Source of the DNA: Alicycliphilus denitrificans_A
Lineage (GTDB): Bacteria; Pseudomonadota; Gammaproteobacteria; Burkholderiales; Burkholderiaceae_C
Assembly: GCF_044792555.1 (NCBI RefSeq)
Contig: NZ_CP126238.1
Span: 1,426,001-1,490,000 of the forward strand
DNA: 64,000 bases
Direction: 5' to 3'
A program made the position numbers and the translations under genes. Each line of letters opens with the position of its first letter. Position 1 is the first letter of the stretch. Of the stretch, positions 1 through 8,743 are shown in pieces. The notes beneath the pieces were generated by a model. It made no database searches, had not been told where the DNA came from, and saw nothing but the letters and a program-made list of their open reading frames with translations.

Positions 1-866
1 ATGATGAGTCGAACAGGGTGGCCGGTATCTGCATCGCGGGCTTCCAGCATGGCCGCATAGATGCGGGCCAAACGATCCCACGCGCGCGCATCCATCAAAA
101 GCGGAGCATCCGGCATGTGGCGGATCCAGATGCGGCAGTCACGCTCACCGCGTTCGCAGGCCTTGAATTCTCCGATTACGAGCGCCAGCGGCGCTTGGCC
201 GTCGTGGGGTTGCAGCACCGCCAGCTTGGCGTGCCGGCGCTGCGCGATGTCGGCCTTCGCGGATTCGCTGAAGGGCTCGGGGACATAGAGCCTTTCGGCC
301 AGGGACTTGCCCTTGACCTCAATGTCAGCCGCGGCCTCCAGCAGGTACTTGCACAGGACGCCCTGGTTCCGCTTGCCGGCCATGGCCGGCGTCCACCGGT
401 TGAAGCCGGCTTGCTCGAACAGGAAGTGCAGGACGGCCCTGAGCGTCATCCGTCGCCGTGGTACAGCGACCTCTCCCGGTTCGTCCGGCTCGCCACGCGC
501 CACCGCCCGTCCATGGATGCGCGTCCACGGAAAGTCGACGCGAAGCTCGATGTGGCCTGGATGCGTTTCGAGCACGGCGTCGCCCACCAGGTCACCCAGT
601 CCCGAATAGGCGTTGTCGGGCTCATAGGATGGGCACAGTGGATGATGGGTTTTGCCGGTGTCCGGCATCCGCTTCACGAGGTAGTGGCGGTGCCGCGCCA
701 CATACATCTCGATCCCGTCGGGCATGCACAGGCAGCGCGGTCGTTCCGCCGTGTCGTGGATCTGGGCGAGCGCGTCTTGCAGGCCCGGGTCGGTGAGCTG
801 CCAGACCCGGCCGCGGATGGCGAAGCGCTGTACGTCTGGAGATAAATCGACTGTGGATCCGCCCAT
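1..866 (-). CDS. DUF1173 family protein, 3' end outside the window
   Basis: The minus-strand frame stays open from an ATG at 866 to the window edge, giving about 288 residues with no stop. It begins MGGSTVDLSPDVQRF and contains RPRCLCMPDGIEMYVARH and HHPLCPSYEPD, a spaced Cys/His pattern, followed by ELRVDFPWTRIHGR. I recognise this as the DUF1173 family found on plasmids and integrative elements of proteobacteria; its molecular function is unknown. Its start lies only 5 bases beyond the stop of the recombinase-like gene at 872-1858, so the two are probably co-transcribed, with DUF1173 second. The family call comes from remembered motifs and has not been searched. Confidence 0.7.
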   Translation of the reverse strand, partial: MGGSTVDLSPDVQRFAIRGRVWQLTDPGLQDALAQIHDTAERPRCLCMPDGIEMYVARHRHYLVKRMPDTGKTHHPLCPSYEPDNAYSGLGDLVGDAVLETHPGHIELRVDFPWTRIHGRAVARGEPDEPGEVAVPRRRMTLRAVLHFLFEQAGFNRWTPAMAGKRNQGVLCKYLLEAAADIEVKGKSLAERLYVPEPFSESAKADIAQRRHAKLAVLQPHDGQAPLALVIGEFKACERGERDCRIWIRHMPDAPLLMDARAWDRLARIYAAMLEARDADTGHPVRLI

Positions 867-871
867 GGCCG

Positions 872-1858
872 CTACACCAGGTCGGTGGTCAGGGTGTCCA
901 GCGATGGCAGGCGGCGGGGGAATTGCTCCCGCACCGCGCTGCGATCGGCGATGCCCAGCAGCAGTCCTACCTGGGACTCGTCCGCGCCTCTCGCATAGAG
1001 GCGGTCGGCCACGGTATGGCGTACCGTGAGCGCGGTCATCTGCTTGAGCTCCGCGTAGCGGAAAAGTTTTCGGTAGGTCTCCTGGATGGCGCGGCATCGG
1101 AACCGCTTCTGGCCCTCCGCCCCGTAGGGCTTGATCTCGAAGCCCTGGCCGCTCGCGGACAGAAAGAGCCGGCTGGCCGGATCGAGACCCCGGTATTCGC
1201 TGCTGGCTCCCAGCCCTTGCTGGGCGGCCACGCGTTCCGCCAGGTAGGCATTCAAGGCTTCCTCAAGCCGTACGCTACAGAAGAAAAGCGGACGTTCCCG
1301 CCCAGTGATGGCGACATCAGGCCGGATGCATGAGACTCGGCGCACACCGCCGTCGGCATGGAGATAGTCGCGAACTTCAAGGCGGGCGATTTCCAGCGGC
1401 CGCGCTCCCGTGGCGAGCAGGATGTAGTAGAGGGCCAGGTCCTCGTGGGGCTGGTGACTGCGGCCCCGAATGCGCAATGCACCCGAGGTGATTTCCTCGT
1501 CGGTGAGAACGCGGATGTGCCGTGCATGGGCCGGTGGCTCACTGCCCAATTCGTCCAGAGCATTGCGGATGGCCTCGCGATGCAGCCGGAGTCTGCGCAC
1601 AAAGGCCGCGCCCTCCGCATTCAGTCCTGCGATGCCGGCGGTCGACGCGACATGCATGGAAACGGCCTTGATGCGCCGCTCGACGGCCGTGCGCGTGATG
1701 CCGTGCCGGGATGCGACGGCGTCGTAGGTATCGCCTTCCAGAATGCCGCGCAACATGGTGATCGCGAGCGTCCAGGAGCTTTGCTGAGCTCCATCCGGGG
1801 CGTCGATGGGTTCCTCCACTTGCACGCTATCGCTCCTTGTTGCAGCAGCCTGCTCCAT
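872..1858 (-). CDS. Tyrosine-recombinase-like protein lacking the catalytic tyrosine
   Basis: A 328-residue protein from ATG 1858, where MEQAAATRSDS begins. The frame is open further upstream, but the extra residues look non-coding. The N-terminal part (ITMLRGILEGDTYDAVASRHG) looks like a helix-turn-helix. The C-terminal half has the tyrosine-recombinase fold signature: ATGARPLEIARLE with the first Arg, and LTVRHTVADRLYARGAD with the His-x-x-Arg box. The segment that should read LGH followed by a Tyr reads LLGIADRSAVREQFPRRL, so the second His and the Tyr are absent. It may bind DNA without cutting it. Upstream of DUF1173 and divergent from the RDF-like gene, it could be a regulator or an accessory recombination protein. 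Confidence 0.65.
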   Translation of the reverse strand: MEQAAATRSDSVQVEEPIDAPDGAQQSSWTLAITMLRGILEGDTYDAVASRHGITRTAVERRIKAVSMHVASTAGIAGLNAEGAAFVRRLRLHREAIRNALDELGSEPPAHARHIRVLTDEEITSGALRIRGRSHQPHEDLALYYILLATGARPLEIARLEVRDYLHADGGVRRVSCIRPDVAITGRERPLFFCSVRLEEALNAYLAERVAAQQGLGASSEYRGLDPASRLFLSASGQGFEIKPYGAEGQKRFRCRAIQETYRKLFRYAELKQMTALTVRHTVADRLYARGADESQVGLLLGIADRSAVREQFPRRLPSLDTLTTDLV

Positions 1859-1970
1859 GGAGCCATGCTGAACAATTACCTGGCTGCGCGCCAGCCGAAA
1901 CCGCAGCGAAATGCGGAGAGTTTCGGCATCAGCCAAGTGTGCGCCTTGCTCGCAAAAGCTACGCCTTGGG

Positions 1971-1997
1971 CAATCCCGAAGAATCGACTCGGGATTG
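1971..1997. promoter_or_regulatory. 9-bp inverted repeat in a divergent intergenic region
   Basis: CAATCCCGA (1971-1979) is matched by its exact reverse complement TCGGGATTG (1989-1997). The repeat lies in the 260-base gap between the divergent recombinase-like gene and RDF-like gene. The symmetry and position suggest a protein binding site acting on both promoters. The protein that would bind is unknown, and no clear -35/-10 pair was identified. Confidence 0.4.
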
Positions 1998-2118
1998 TTG
2001 GGGCTGTTGGATCTTGCCCGTGCGACCGCTTGAGGGCCCGAAATCAGGGGTTGATGGCGACCTGTTGAGCGAGAGCATGAACCATCGGAACTTCCCGACA
2101 TTCATGAAGGAGCACTCC

Positions 2119-3375
2119 ATGGCACAAGCCATCGTCACGGTGCAGGGCGAACCGGGCTCTTTGCCGACCCTGCTGGGCCAGGCCCCTGCACGCATCCCCA
2201 CCGGCGGCAAGATTCGCCCAGGCATCATGGTGCTCACGCGCAAGGCGGCCGAGCAGCCCGAGGCCAAGGCCATCTATACCCAGGGTGTGGCGGAGGGGCG
2301 GTCGTTCGAGGCGATCGAGAAGGCGCTGGCGCAGGCGCTGCCCCAGCTCAAATCCCCGCTGGTGCCGCGCAACGTTCCGTGGTTCACGGTACGCGGGTCG
2401 GACTTCCCCAACCCGGAAATCGCCCGCGAGATCCTCGACACCTATGGCGAGGATCGGGGGCAGGGCCATCGGTTGTACCGCTTCCCGGTCGTCTTCCCGT
2501 CGGACCACTGGCAGACCGTGATGCCGCACGAGCTGGCGGCCTGGAGCACGCATGAAAAGCGCTTCTGGTCGCAGTACTCGCCCGACGGGCAGGTGCGCCA
2601 CTGCATACGCCATGCACCGGTGCCGGTGGACGACACCGGGCGGCGCACGATCCGCGTCTTCGGTGGGCGCAAGACCATGCCCCGCGAGGAAAACGGCGGT
2701 ATCTGCAACCCGGAAACCTGCCCCGAGTACCAGGCCCGCCAATGCAATCTCACGGGCCGCTTCCTGTTCTTCATTCCCGGCATTCGTTCGATCAGTGCGC
2801 TGGAACTGCCCACCACAAGCTTCTACGCGATGAGCGCCGCCATCCAGCGCTTCCAGGCCATCGCCCAGATGCGCGGCGGACGCATCTCCGGGTTTCTGGG
2901 GCGCGACCGCACGAGCTTCTTCCTGACCAAGGTGCTCAAGGAGGTGCCGCACATTGACGAGCAGGGGCGGGCGGTACGCGTGCCCCAATGGATCATCGAG
3001 CTCGAGGCGCCCGTGGACGTGACCGCACTGCTGCGGGATCACGAGGACGCGGAGACCGCCATCCAGCAGGCGCGGCTCGCCACGCAGGTGCTTGAAAACT
3101 CTCACACGCCTCCCGATGCCGTGAATGCCTCGGCCGAAAGTGACACGGCCGCGCAGTACCCCGGCTGCCCCACGCTCGAACAGTTGCTGGACAGGGCGCA
3201 GGTGATGGGGGTGCCTCGCGAACGCTATGCGGCCTACGCGGATCGCCGCTGGGGGCGGGGCTGGCGGGTCAATCCGCATGGCCGTGGCCGTGCCTGGGAT
3301 GAGCTCGACCGGTACCGCAACGATCCAGCGGGTTACTTGGACAAGATCGAGACCGAGCTGAGTCAAATGGCCTGA
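2119..3375 (+). CDS. Recombination-directionality-factor-like (Gp3-like) protein
   Basis: A 418-residue protein starting MAQAIVTVQGEP; ATG 2119 is preceded by GAAGGAG at 2106-2112, which fixes the start although the frame is open upstream. The region RIPTGGKIRPGIMVL followed by YRFPVVFPSD matches what I recall of plasmid and island proteins annotated as recombination directionality factor-like or as hydrolase/metal-binding. A Cys cluster (GGICNPETCPEYQARQC, about residues 195-210) could hold zinc. The Gln/Asp-rich C-terminal part resembles nothing I know. It is followed 14 bases later by the SbcD-like gene, so the two probably form one transcript. The directionality role is inferred from the family only. 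Confidence 0.5.
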   Translation: MAQAIVTVQGEPGSLPTLLGQAPARIPTGGKIRPGIMVLTRKAAEQPEAKAIYTQGVAEGRSFEAIEKALAQALPQLKSPLVPRNVPWFTVRGSDFPNPEIAREILDTYGEDRGQGHRLYRFPVVFPSDHWQTVMPHELAAWSTHEKRFWSQYSPDGQVRHCIRHAPVPVDDTGRRTIRVFGGRKTMPREENGGICNPETCPEYQARQCNLTGRFLFFIPGIRSISALELPTTSFYAMSAAIQRFQAIAQMRGGRISGFLGRDRTSFFLTKVLKEVPHIDEQGRAVRVPQWIIELEAPVDVTALLRDHEDAETAIQQARLATQVLENSHTPPDAVNASAESDTAAQYPGCPTLEQLLDRAQVMGVPRERYAAYADRRWGRGWRVNPHGRGRAWDELDRYRNDPAGYLDKIETELSQMA

Positions 3376-3389
3376 ACCGGGGAGGCACC

Positions 3390-4652
3390 ATGCGAATCGC
3401 ACAATTTTCTGATCTGCACTACGGCACGAAGACCCTGGTGGAGGCCGACCGCTGCTTCGGCGCAGCCATCGACCGCGCCGTGGCCCTGGGCGCACAGGTC
3501 GCTGTGATCTCTGGCGATGCGACGGACCATGCACTCGATCTGCATGCGCCCGCCGCAGCACGGCTGGTAGCGCAGGTACGCCGCCTCGCCGATCACTGTC
3601 CGGTCCTCATGCTGCAAGGAACCTACTCGCACGAACCACCCGGCACGCTTTCAGTGTTCCGCTCGGTTGGCGGGCGTCACTCCATCCATGTTGCTGATCG
3701 CATTCAACAGGTGGCGCTGACCCGGCGCGGCTGGGTGGCGTCGGCGGCGTGGTGCTTCGAGGCCTTGCCACCGGATGCCGAGGTGCTGATTTCCTGCCTG
3801 CCCACGGTGAACAAGGCTGCGGTGGCCGCTGCCATCGGGGCGACGGATGCGGCGCAGTCGGTGGGCGAGCAACTGGGACGGCTGCTTGCTGGATTCGCCC
3901 CGCTGCACCGGCGTGTGCGCAGTTTGGGCTTGCCCACGATCGGGGTGTCGCACGGGACCGTGTTCGGTTGCCTGAGCGAGCACGGGGTTCCGATGGCGGG
4001 CTTCGACCATGAGTTCACCACCGGTGCCCTGTTTGCCGCCGAGGCCCAGGCTTTCATGTTGGGCCATATCCACCGGCACCAGTCCTGGGCGCAGCAAGGG
4101 CTGGCGGGCGAACAGCTGATCGCCTATGCAGGCTCCATTGGCCGCTTTCACTATGGAGAGGAGGGAGAGAAGGGATTCCTGCTGTGGGAGGTGGGCGCGG
4201 AGTCGGCCCGCTGCACCCTGGAGCCCACCCCGGCGCGCCGAACCATGGATATCGTGTTCGAGGGCCGCCCGGATCTCGACACTTTGCGCGAGGCGGTCGC
4301 ACGGCAGGACATCGCTGGTGCCAGCGTGCGCGTGCGCTGGACCGTGGCGGAGGAAGACCGTGGCGCCGTGGACCGCGACGCCATCCAGCGGATCCTCGCT
4401 GGGGCCGCCGAGACGAAGCTGGAGGGCCGCATCGTTCCCGTGGTGCGCACACGCATGGCAGGCATCTCGCGCATGGCGCGGATGGAGGACAAGCTGCGTG
4501 CCTGGGCACAGGTGTCCGACATCAATCCGGAACCGCTGCTGGCGTGCCTGGCGGCGCTGGAGGAGGCAGCTCCCGAAGACATTGCCGCCAAGCTTCTGGG
4601 CGAGAAGGCAGAAGAGAGTCAGCCTGCCGAGCCGATGCGGCTGGTGGCTTGA
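3390..4652 (+). CDS. SbcD/Mre11-like metallophosphoesterase
   Basis: A 420-residue calcineurin-type phosphoesterase. Metal-binding motifs occur in order: SDLHYG (residues 7-12), SGDATDH (about 51-57), GTYSHEPP (about 82, in place of the usual GNHD box) and GHIHRHQ (about 225). This matches the SbcD/Mre11 nuclease family, whose members work with an SbcC/Rad50 ATPase to trim DNA ends. An SbcC-like ATPase lies at 6223-8700 on the same strand, so the two are probably partners, although an AbiE locus on the opposite strand now sits between them. The His of the third motif is shifted relative to canonical SbcD, so activity on DNA is inferred. Confidence 0.7.
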   Translation: MRIAQFSDLHYGTKTLVEADRCFGAAIDRAVALGAQVAVISGDATDHALDLHAPAAARLVAQVRRLADHCPVLMLQGTYSHEPPGTLSVFRSVGGRHSIHVADRIQQVALTRRGWVASAAWCFEALPPDAEVLISCLPTVNKAAVAAAIGATDAAQSVGEQLGRLLAGFAPLHRRVRSLGLPTIGVSHGTVFGCLSEHGVPMAGFDHEFTTGALFAAEAQAFMLGHIHRHQSWAQQGLAGEQLIAYAGSIGRFHYGEEGEKGFLLWEVGAESARCTLEPTPARRTMDIVFEGRPDLDTLREAVARQDIAGASVRVRWTVAEEDRGAVDRDAIQRILAGAAETKLEGRIVPVVRTRMAGISRMARMEDKLRAWAQVSDINPEPLLACLAALEEAAPEDIAAKLLGEKAEESQPAEPMRLVA

Positions 4653-4670
4653 CGTAGCAGGTAGGCAGGA

Positions 4671-5621
4671 CTACGGCAGTACTTCCAGGAGCGCTTCGGC
4701 GACCGCATTGAAATCACCGAAAGCCTGCGCGAATGCCGGTGTGTCGCCCCCATAGACCAGGGGCAGCAGGTTGCCGGTGAACTCCGCCTGGATCTTTGCG
4801 TCCGCGCGGGCTTGCCGCAACGCGCCGCTCAGCACCTGGCGGGGCGCTGCGGCAAAGTCCGGAAACTGGGCGCCGAATTCCTTCTGGTCACCCGCGACCA
4901 GCGCGGGGAACGCCCGCCGGGCGGCGGCCAGCACCTCGGGTTGGCGCTGGTAAATGCGATGCACGTCATACAGATGCCGGACCAGGGCGGTATCCCAGGC
5001 TTGGCGCATCAGTCCGGCGCGATGCTGCGCGTAACGGCGCAGGAATGAGAGGGATTTCTCCGCAACCGTTTCTGCCACGGCCACCACCGGCACCTCGAAG
5101 GCGTGATCGCTGCGGCCGGCGAGTGCGTCGGCCAGGCTGGTGATTCGGCGGACTTCCGTGGGCAGCACCGGCGTGCGTGCCGTCAACTCGATCTGCAGGT
5201 GCGGGCGCAGGCCGGCGATGGAAGCGTAGTGCCGCGCATAGCAGAAGTAGCGATTCTCGTTGAACGCTTGCCCCTTGGCTTTGTCCTCGGTCAGGCCAAT
5301 GCCGGCCAGGGTGTTGGTCACCAGGGTTCTCAGCTCCGACAGACGTCGCCGGGTTTCGGCACGCGACTGATCCAGGTCAGGGAACACCACCTTCAGGTCG
5401 GCATCCTCGGACATGCGCTCGATCAGTCCGTAGGCCTTGGACAGGCTGGTGCCGCCGCAGAACACCAGTTGCACCCCTTCGGGTTGCAGGGCGAACAGGG
5501 CCCGGAGCGCATCGGTCAGGTGCTCATCCTTTTCCAGCAGGCCTGCCGTGATCCTGCCTGGCGCCGCTTCCGCGACAAGCGCTTCGATCAGTTCCTGCCG
5601 CTGCGGCGCCAGCACCCTCAT
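4671..5621 (-). CDS. AbiEii/AbiGii-type nucleotidyltransferase toxin
   Basis: A 316-residue protein with the diagnostic DUF1814 motif LVFCGGTSLSKAYGLIERMSEDADLKV (about residues 53-79), which forms the nucleotidyltransferase active site of AbiEii toxins. AbiE systems are type IV toxin-antitoxin and abortive-infection modules: the toxin modifies a nucleic-acid or nucleotide substrate and the AbiEi protein represses the operon. The start ATG (5621) overlaps the stop of the antitoxin gene in ATGA, the usual arrangement for translational coupling. The locus lies on the opposite strand between the SbcD-like and SbcC-like genes. Confidence 0.8.
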   Translation of the reverse strand: MRVLAPQRQELIEALVAEAAPGRITAGLLEKDEHLTDALRALFALQPEGVQLVFCGGTSLSKAYGLIERMSEDADLKVVFPDLDQSRAETRRRLSELRTLVTNTLAGIGLTEDKAKGQAFNENRYFCYARHYASIAGLRPHLQIELTARTPVLPTEVRRITSLADALAGRSDHAFEVPVVAVAETVAEKSLSFLRRYAQHRAGLMRQAWDTALVRHLYDVHRIYQRQPEVLAAARRAFPALVAGDQKEFGAQFPDFAAAPRQVLSGALRQARADAKIQAEFTGNLLPLVYGGDTPAFAQAFGDFNAVAEALLEVLP

Positions 5622-6019
5622 GCGTGCTCGTACCGGATCGCCTTGCCGTTGAAGCCCAGCTTGCGGGCGATGCGGCGCCGGCCGACGTTGAAGACGATGC
5701 CCGCGGGCACCTGGGTACTGCGCCCGGCGTTGTACTCCTGGGTCAGGCGGCTGGCCATGACGGTCACTCCCAGCTTCTGCAGTGCCTCGGGGGCCAGAAC
5801 CTCCAGCGGTCGTACCGGAATCGGCTCGCCGGTCAGCACACTCGGTTTGGCCTTGGCATAGACGCCCAGGCCCAGGCGAACCAGCGTGCCCTCCAGCATC
5901 AGCTCGCGCAGCGCGCGGCCGACCTGCGCGGCACTGCCGAAATGGTTGAATTCGTTGCGCAGGAGCACATCGTCGCCGCGGTTGGCAACGGAGCGTCTGA
6001 TGCGGTTGAGCGTGTTCAT
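5618..6019 (-). CDS. AbiEi-type (DUF6088-like) antitoxin
   Basis: A 133-residue protein read from ATG 6019 (MNTLNRIRRSVANRG), the point where similarity to the N-terminal winged-helix of DUF6088/AbiEi proteins begins (LLRNEFNHFGSAAQVGRALRELMLEG, then GLGVYAKAKPS). An in-frame ATG at 6118 would add 33 residues of unfamiliar sequence; neither start has a convincing Shine-Dalgarno site. It is the first gene of a two-gene operon with the AbiEii-like toxin, overlapping it by four bases. AbiEi proteins repress their own promoter by binding inverted repeats. The upstream region has two TTGCAA hexamers (6062-6067 and 6087-6092), possible sites for such control. Confidence 0.75.
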   Translation of the reverse strand: MNTLNRIRRSVANRGDDVLLRNEFNHFGSAAQVGRALRELMLEGTLVRLGLGVYAKAKPSVLTGEPIPVRPLEVLAPEALQKLGVTVMASRLTQEYNAGRSTQVPAGIVFNVGRRRIARKLGFNGKAIRYEHA

Positions 6020-6222
6020 GGCGGTGGAGGGGCGATCCTTGGTGGACGATTTTACCTCTCTTGCAAATTCATATAACTTACTGATTGCAAAAGGTATTTT
6101 TGCGCGTAACTCGATCATTTTCTGGGAAAGGCGTTCCGGAGTCAGGCCGCTACTCCCAAGCCCTTGATCTCTCCCGACCCCGCGGGAAACTGGGATGCAT
6201 CAACCCCATGGAGATCACCGCC

Positions 6223-8700
6223 ATGCAACTACTATCCCTGACCCTCAAGGGTTTTCGTGGGATCCGCGACGGCCTGGGCCTGAATGTCCTGACCCTGGAT
6301 TTCGAGGCTCTGTGCGATGGGGCCGAACTGGTCGCCATCGCTGGCGCCAACGGGCGCGGCAAGACCACGGTGCTCGACAACATGCACCCATATCTCGCCA
6401 TGCCCTCGCGCGCGTCCGCCGCGGGCGCCGGTGGCTTCAGCTATTACGACCATGTGTTCCTCCCGGAGAACGAGAAGGATCTGGTCTGGGCCTTGGAGGG
6501 GCGCAGCTACCGCTCCCAGGTCGTGATCCGGCTCAACGGCCGACGCCGGACGGAGGCCTTCCTATTCGTACTCTCCGATGCAGGGGCTTGGCGCCCGCTC
6601 ACCCTGGAGGACGGCACGGTGTCTGACGGCAAGGTCGAAACCTATACGCGCTGCGTGGAGCACTTGTGCGGCAGCGCCGACACTTTCTTCACCTCGGTGT
6701 TCGGCGCCCAGGGCAAGCGCCAGCTCAGCGACTACCGCAACGCGGAGATCAAGACACTGCTGGCCGACCTGCTGGGACAGGAGCAGATCCGGGAACTGGG
6801 GCGCAAGGCCGGGGAGACGGCCAAGCTGCTGAAGGCCGGGCTGGTGGCGCTGCGCCAGGAGGCCGCAGCCATGGACTCCGAGACTGGGCGGCTGGCGCGC
6901 GCGCAGTCCGATGCCGCCGATGCGCCGGCACGTGCCGATCAGGCCCAGGCAGCCGCGACAGCGGCAGCGTTGACGCTGGGGGAGGCGCGCCAAGTCTACG
7001 CCCAGGTCACGGTACAGCGCGAGCAGGCCCGCGAGGCCGATGCGCGGCGTGCCCAGTTGCTGCAGGAGCGGGAAGCTGTGCAAGCAGCAGGCAGAACCGG
7101 AATGCAGGAGCTGGAGGACCGCGAAAAAGATGAGCTTCAGCGGCTGGATCGGCTCACGCGCCGCGCCGCGCAGCGGCAGGCCCAGGTCGGGCAGCGCCGC
7201 GAACGGCTGGAGGACGCACAGGCCCGGTGCCGCGCCTTGCTGGCCCGGGAGCACTTGGTGCGCAACGCGCTCCGGCGCTTGCCGCAGGCCGAGCGGTTGC
7301 TGGCGCTGCGCGCTGAGCGTGCACGCCAGGGTCGAGACCAGGTGGCCGAGTGGGAGCAGGCCAAGGGTCAGTTGCGCGCTCTGGTGCAACGGGTTCAGGG
7401 CATCGAGCGCGAGGCGGGGCAGGCTGCCTTGCAGGCGCAGTCGCTCCGGCGCCGTTTGGGCCTGGCCGCTGAAGTACCGTGCGCGGGCATGCCGCTGCAG
7501 GGGGCTTGCCAGTTGCTGGCCGATACCCGGGAGGCTCAGGCACTGATCCCCAGCGCCGATGCGGTGCTGCGGCGTCTGGCCGACGAGAAGGTAGAGGTCG
7601 AACGGGACGGCTGGGCTGTCAAGGCACGAGTCCAGGCCTTGGCGAAGGCTGGCGGTCAATTGGAGGCCGTCGAACGGCGCCTGGAGCGCGCGCGCAATCG
7701 CGCGTCACGGCTGGCCTTGCTGGCGGCGAAGGCGGACGACATGCGGGTCGTGCGCCAGCGCCTGGCTGAGGTTCTGGCTGAACTGTCCGGCCTGGGTGAT
7801 CCTGGGGGAGAAGAAGCTTCGGTCGAAGCAGGAGCCGAGCGGGAGGAGCGGGACGCCATTACCGCAGGCATGCAGGCCATCGACGCACAGCGGACGCAGC
7901 AGTCCGAGCGGCTGCGGCAGGCGCTGGCCCGGCTGGATGCAGTGCTGCAGACCTTGCCTGAACCCTTTGAACCCCAGCAGTTGGTCACCGCCGCGACGGC
8001 GTGCGATCACGCCGTCGCGGCGCATGAGAATGCGCAACGAGCGCATATTGACGCCTTGAAGCAGTTGGAAAGCCTGCAGGCGCTGCGCCAGCAACAGAAG
8101 GTATTGGCCCAGTGCCAGGCCACGGCACGTCGGCGCGTCCAGCGCGTCGAGAGCGCGATGGGCGATTGGGCCCTGCTGGCGCGGTGCATGAGCAATGACG
8201 GCTTGATCGCGCTGGCGATCGACGACGCGGGGCCGGCCCTGTCAGGACTGGCGAACGAATTGCTGCTGGCCTGCTATGGCCCACGCTTCACGGTCTCCAT
8301 CCTCACGCAGGCAGAGACGGCCAAGGGCGAGAAGCGGGAGGACTTCGATATCCTGGTGCATGACGCCGAATCGGGGGAGGGCAAGAGCGTGCGGCTCATG
8401 AGCGGAGGGGAGCGGGTCTGGATCAACGAATGCCTGGTGCGAGCCGTGGCGCTGTACCTGGCGCAGACCAGCGAGCGGCGCTACGAGACACTGTTTTCCG
8501 ATGAGGCCGACGGCGCGCTGGATCCAGACCGAAAGCGCATGTTCGGCGCAATGAAGCGCGAGGTATTGCGGTTGGGCGGCTACCGGCGCGAATTCTTCGT
8601 TTCGCAGACGCCCGAGTTGGCGGGTATGGCAGATGCAGTGATTGATCTGGAGGCACTGCGGACTGACGCCGATCCGGTTCCCATGGAGCGATGGCGATGA
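6223..8700 (+). CDS. SbcC/Rad50-like SMC-type ATPase
   Basis: An 825-residue ATPase. It has Walker A AGANGRGKTT (about residues 41-50), a long Arg/Gln/Glu-rich coiled coil, signature motif LMSGGERVW (about 725) and Walker B LFSDEADGALDP (about 755). A Cys pair at the centre (VPCAGMPLQGAC, about residues 419-430) sits where Rad50/SbcC proteins carry a zinc hook, but the spacing is eight residues rather than two. ATG 6223 is chosen because GGAGA (6210-6214) precedes it; ATG 6208 is an alternative. With the SbcD-like gene at 3390-4652 it would form a nuclease complex acting on DNA ends or hairpins. Confidence 0.75.
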   Translation: MQLLSLTLKGFRGIRDGLGLNVLTLDFEALCDGAELVAIAGANGRGKTTVLDNMHPYLAMPSRASAAGAGGFSYYDHVFLPENEKDLVWALEGRSYRSQVVIRLNGRRRTEAFLFVLSDAGAWRPLTLEDGTVSDGKVETYTRCVEHLCGSADTFFTSVFGAQGKRQLSDYRNAEIKTLLADLLGQEQIRELGRKAGETAKLLKAGLVALRQEAAAMDSETGRLARAQSDAADAPARADQAQAAATAAALTLGEARQVYAQVTVQREQAREADARRAQLLQEREAVQAAGRTGMQELEDREKDELQRLDRLTRRAAQRQAQVGQRRERLEDAQARCRALLAREHLVRNALRRLPQAERLLALRAERARQGRDQVAEWEQAKGQLRALVQRVQGIEREAGQAALQAQSLRRRLGLAAEVPCAGMPLQGACQLLADTREAQALIPSADAVLRRLADEKVEVERDGWAVKARVQALAKAGGQLEAVERRLERARNRASRLALLAAKADDMRVVRQRLAEVLAELSGLGDPGGEEASVEAGAEREERDAITAGMQAIDAQRTQQSERLRQALARLDAVLQTLPEPFEPQQLVTAATACDHAVAAHENAQRAHIDALKQLESLQALRQQQKVLAQCQATARRRVQRVESAMGDWALLARCMSNDGLIALAIDDAGPALSGLANELLLACYGPRFTVSILTQAETAKGEKREDFDILVHDAESGEGKSVRLMSGGERVWINECLVRAVALYLAQTSERRYETLFSDEADGALDPDRKRMFGAMKREVLRLGGYRREFFVSQTPELAGMADAVIDLEALRTDADPVPMERWR

Positions 8701-8710
8701 AGACGGCCAA

Positions 8711-8739
8711 ACCCCGGCGCATGGTTTCGGCGCCGGGGT
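8711..8739 (+). terminator. Strong hairpin after the SbcC-like gene
   Basis: ACCCCGGCGC (8711-8720) and GCGCCGGGGT (8730-8739) form a perfect 10-bp stem with a 9-base loop, starting ten bases after the SbcC-like stop. There is no long T-run, so termination may depend on stem strength. It lies between two convergent genes and could serve both strands. Confidence 0.6.
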
Positions 8740-8743
8740 GGTC

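Noticed and set aside
2044..3561. A 505-residue minus-strand frame opposite the RDF-like gene
   Set aside because: No recognised domain, and the plus-strand frame has an upstream ribosome-binding site and family motifs.
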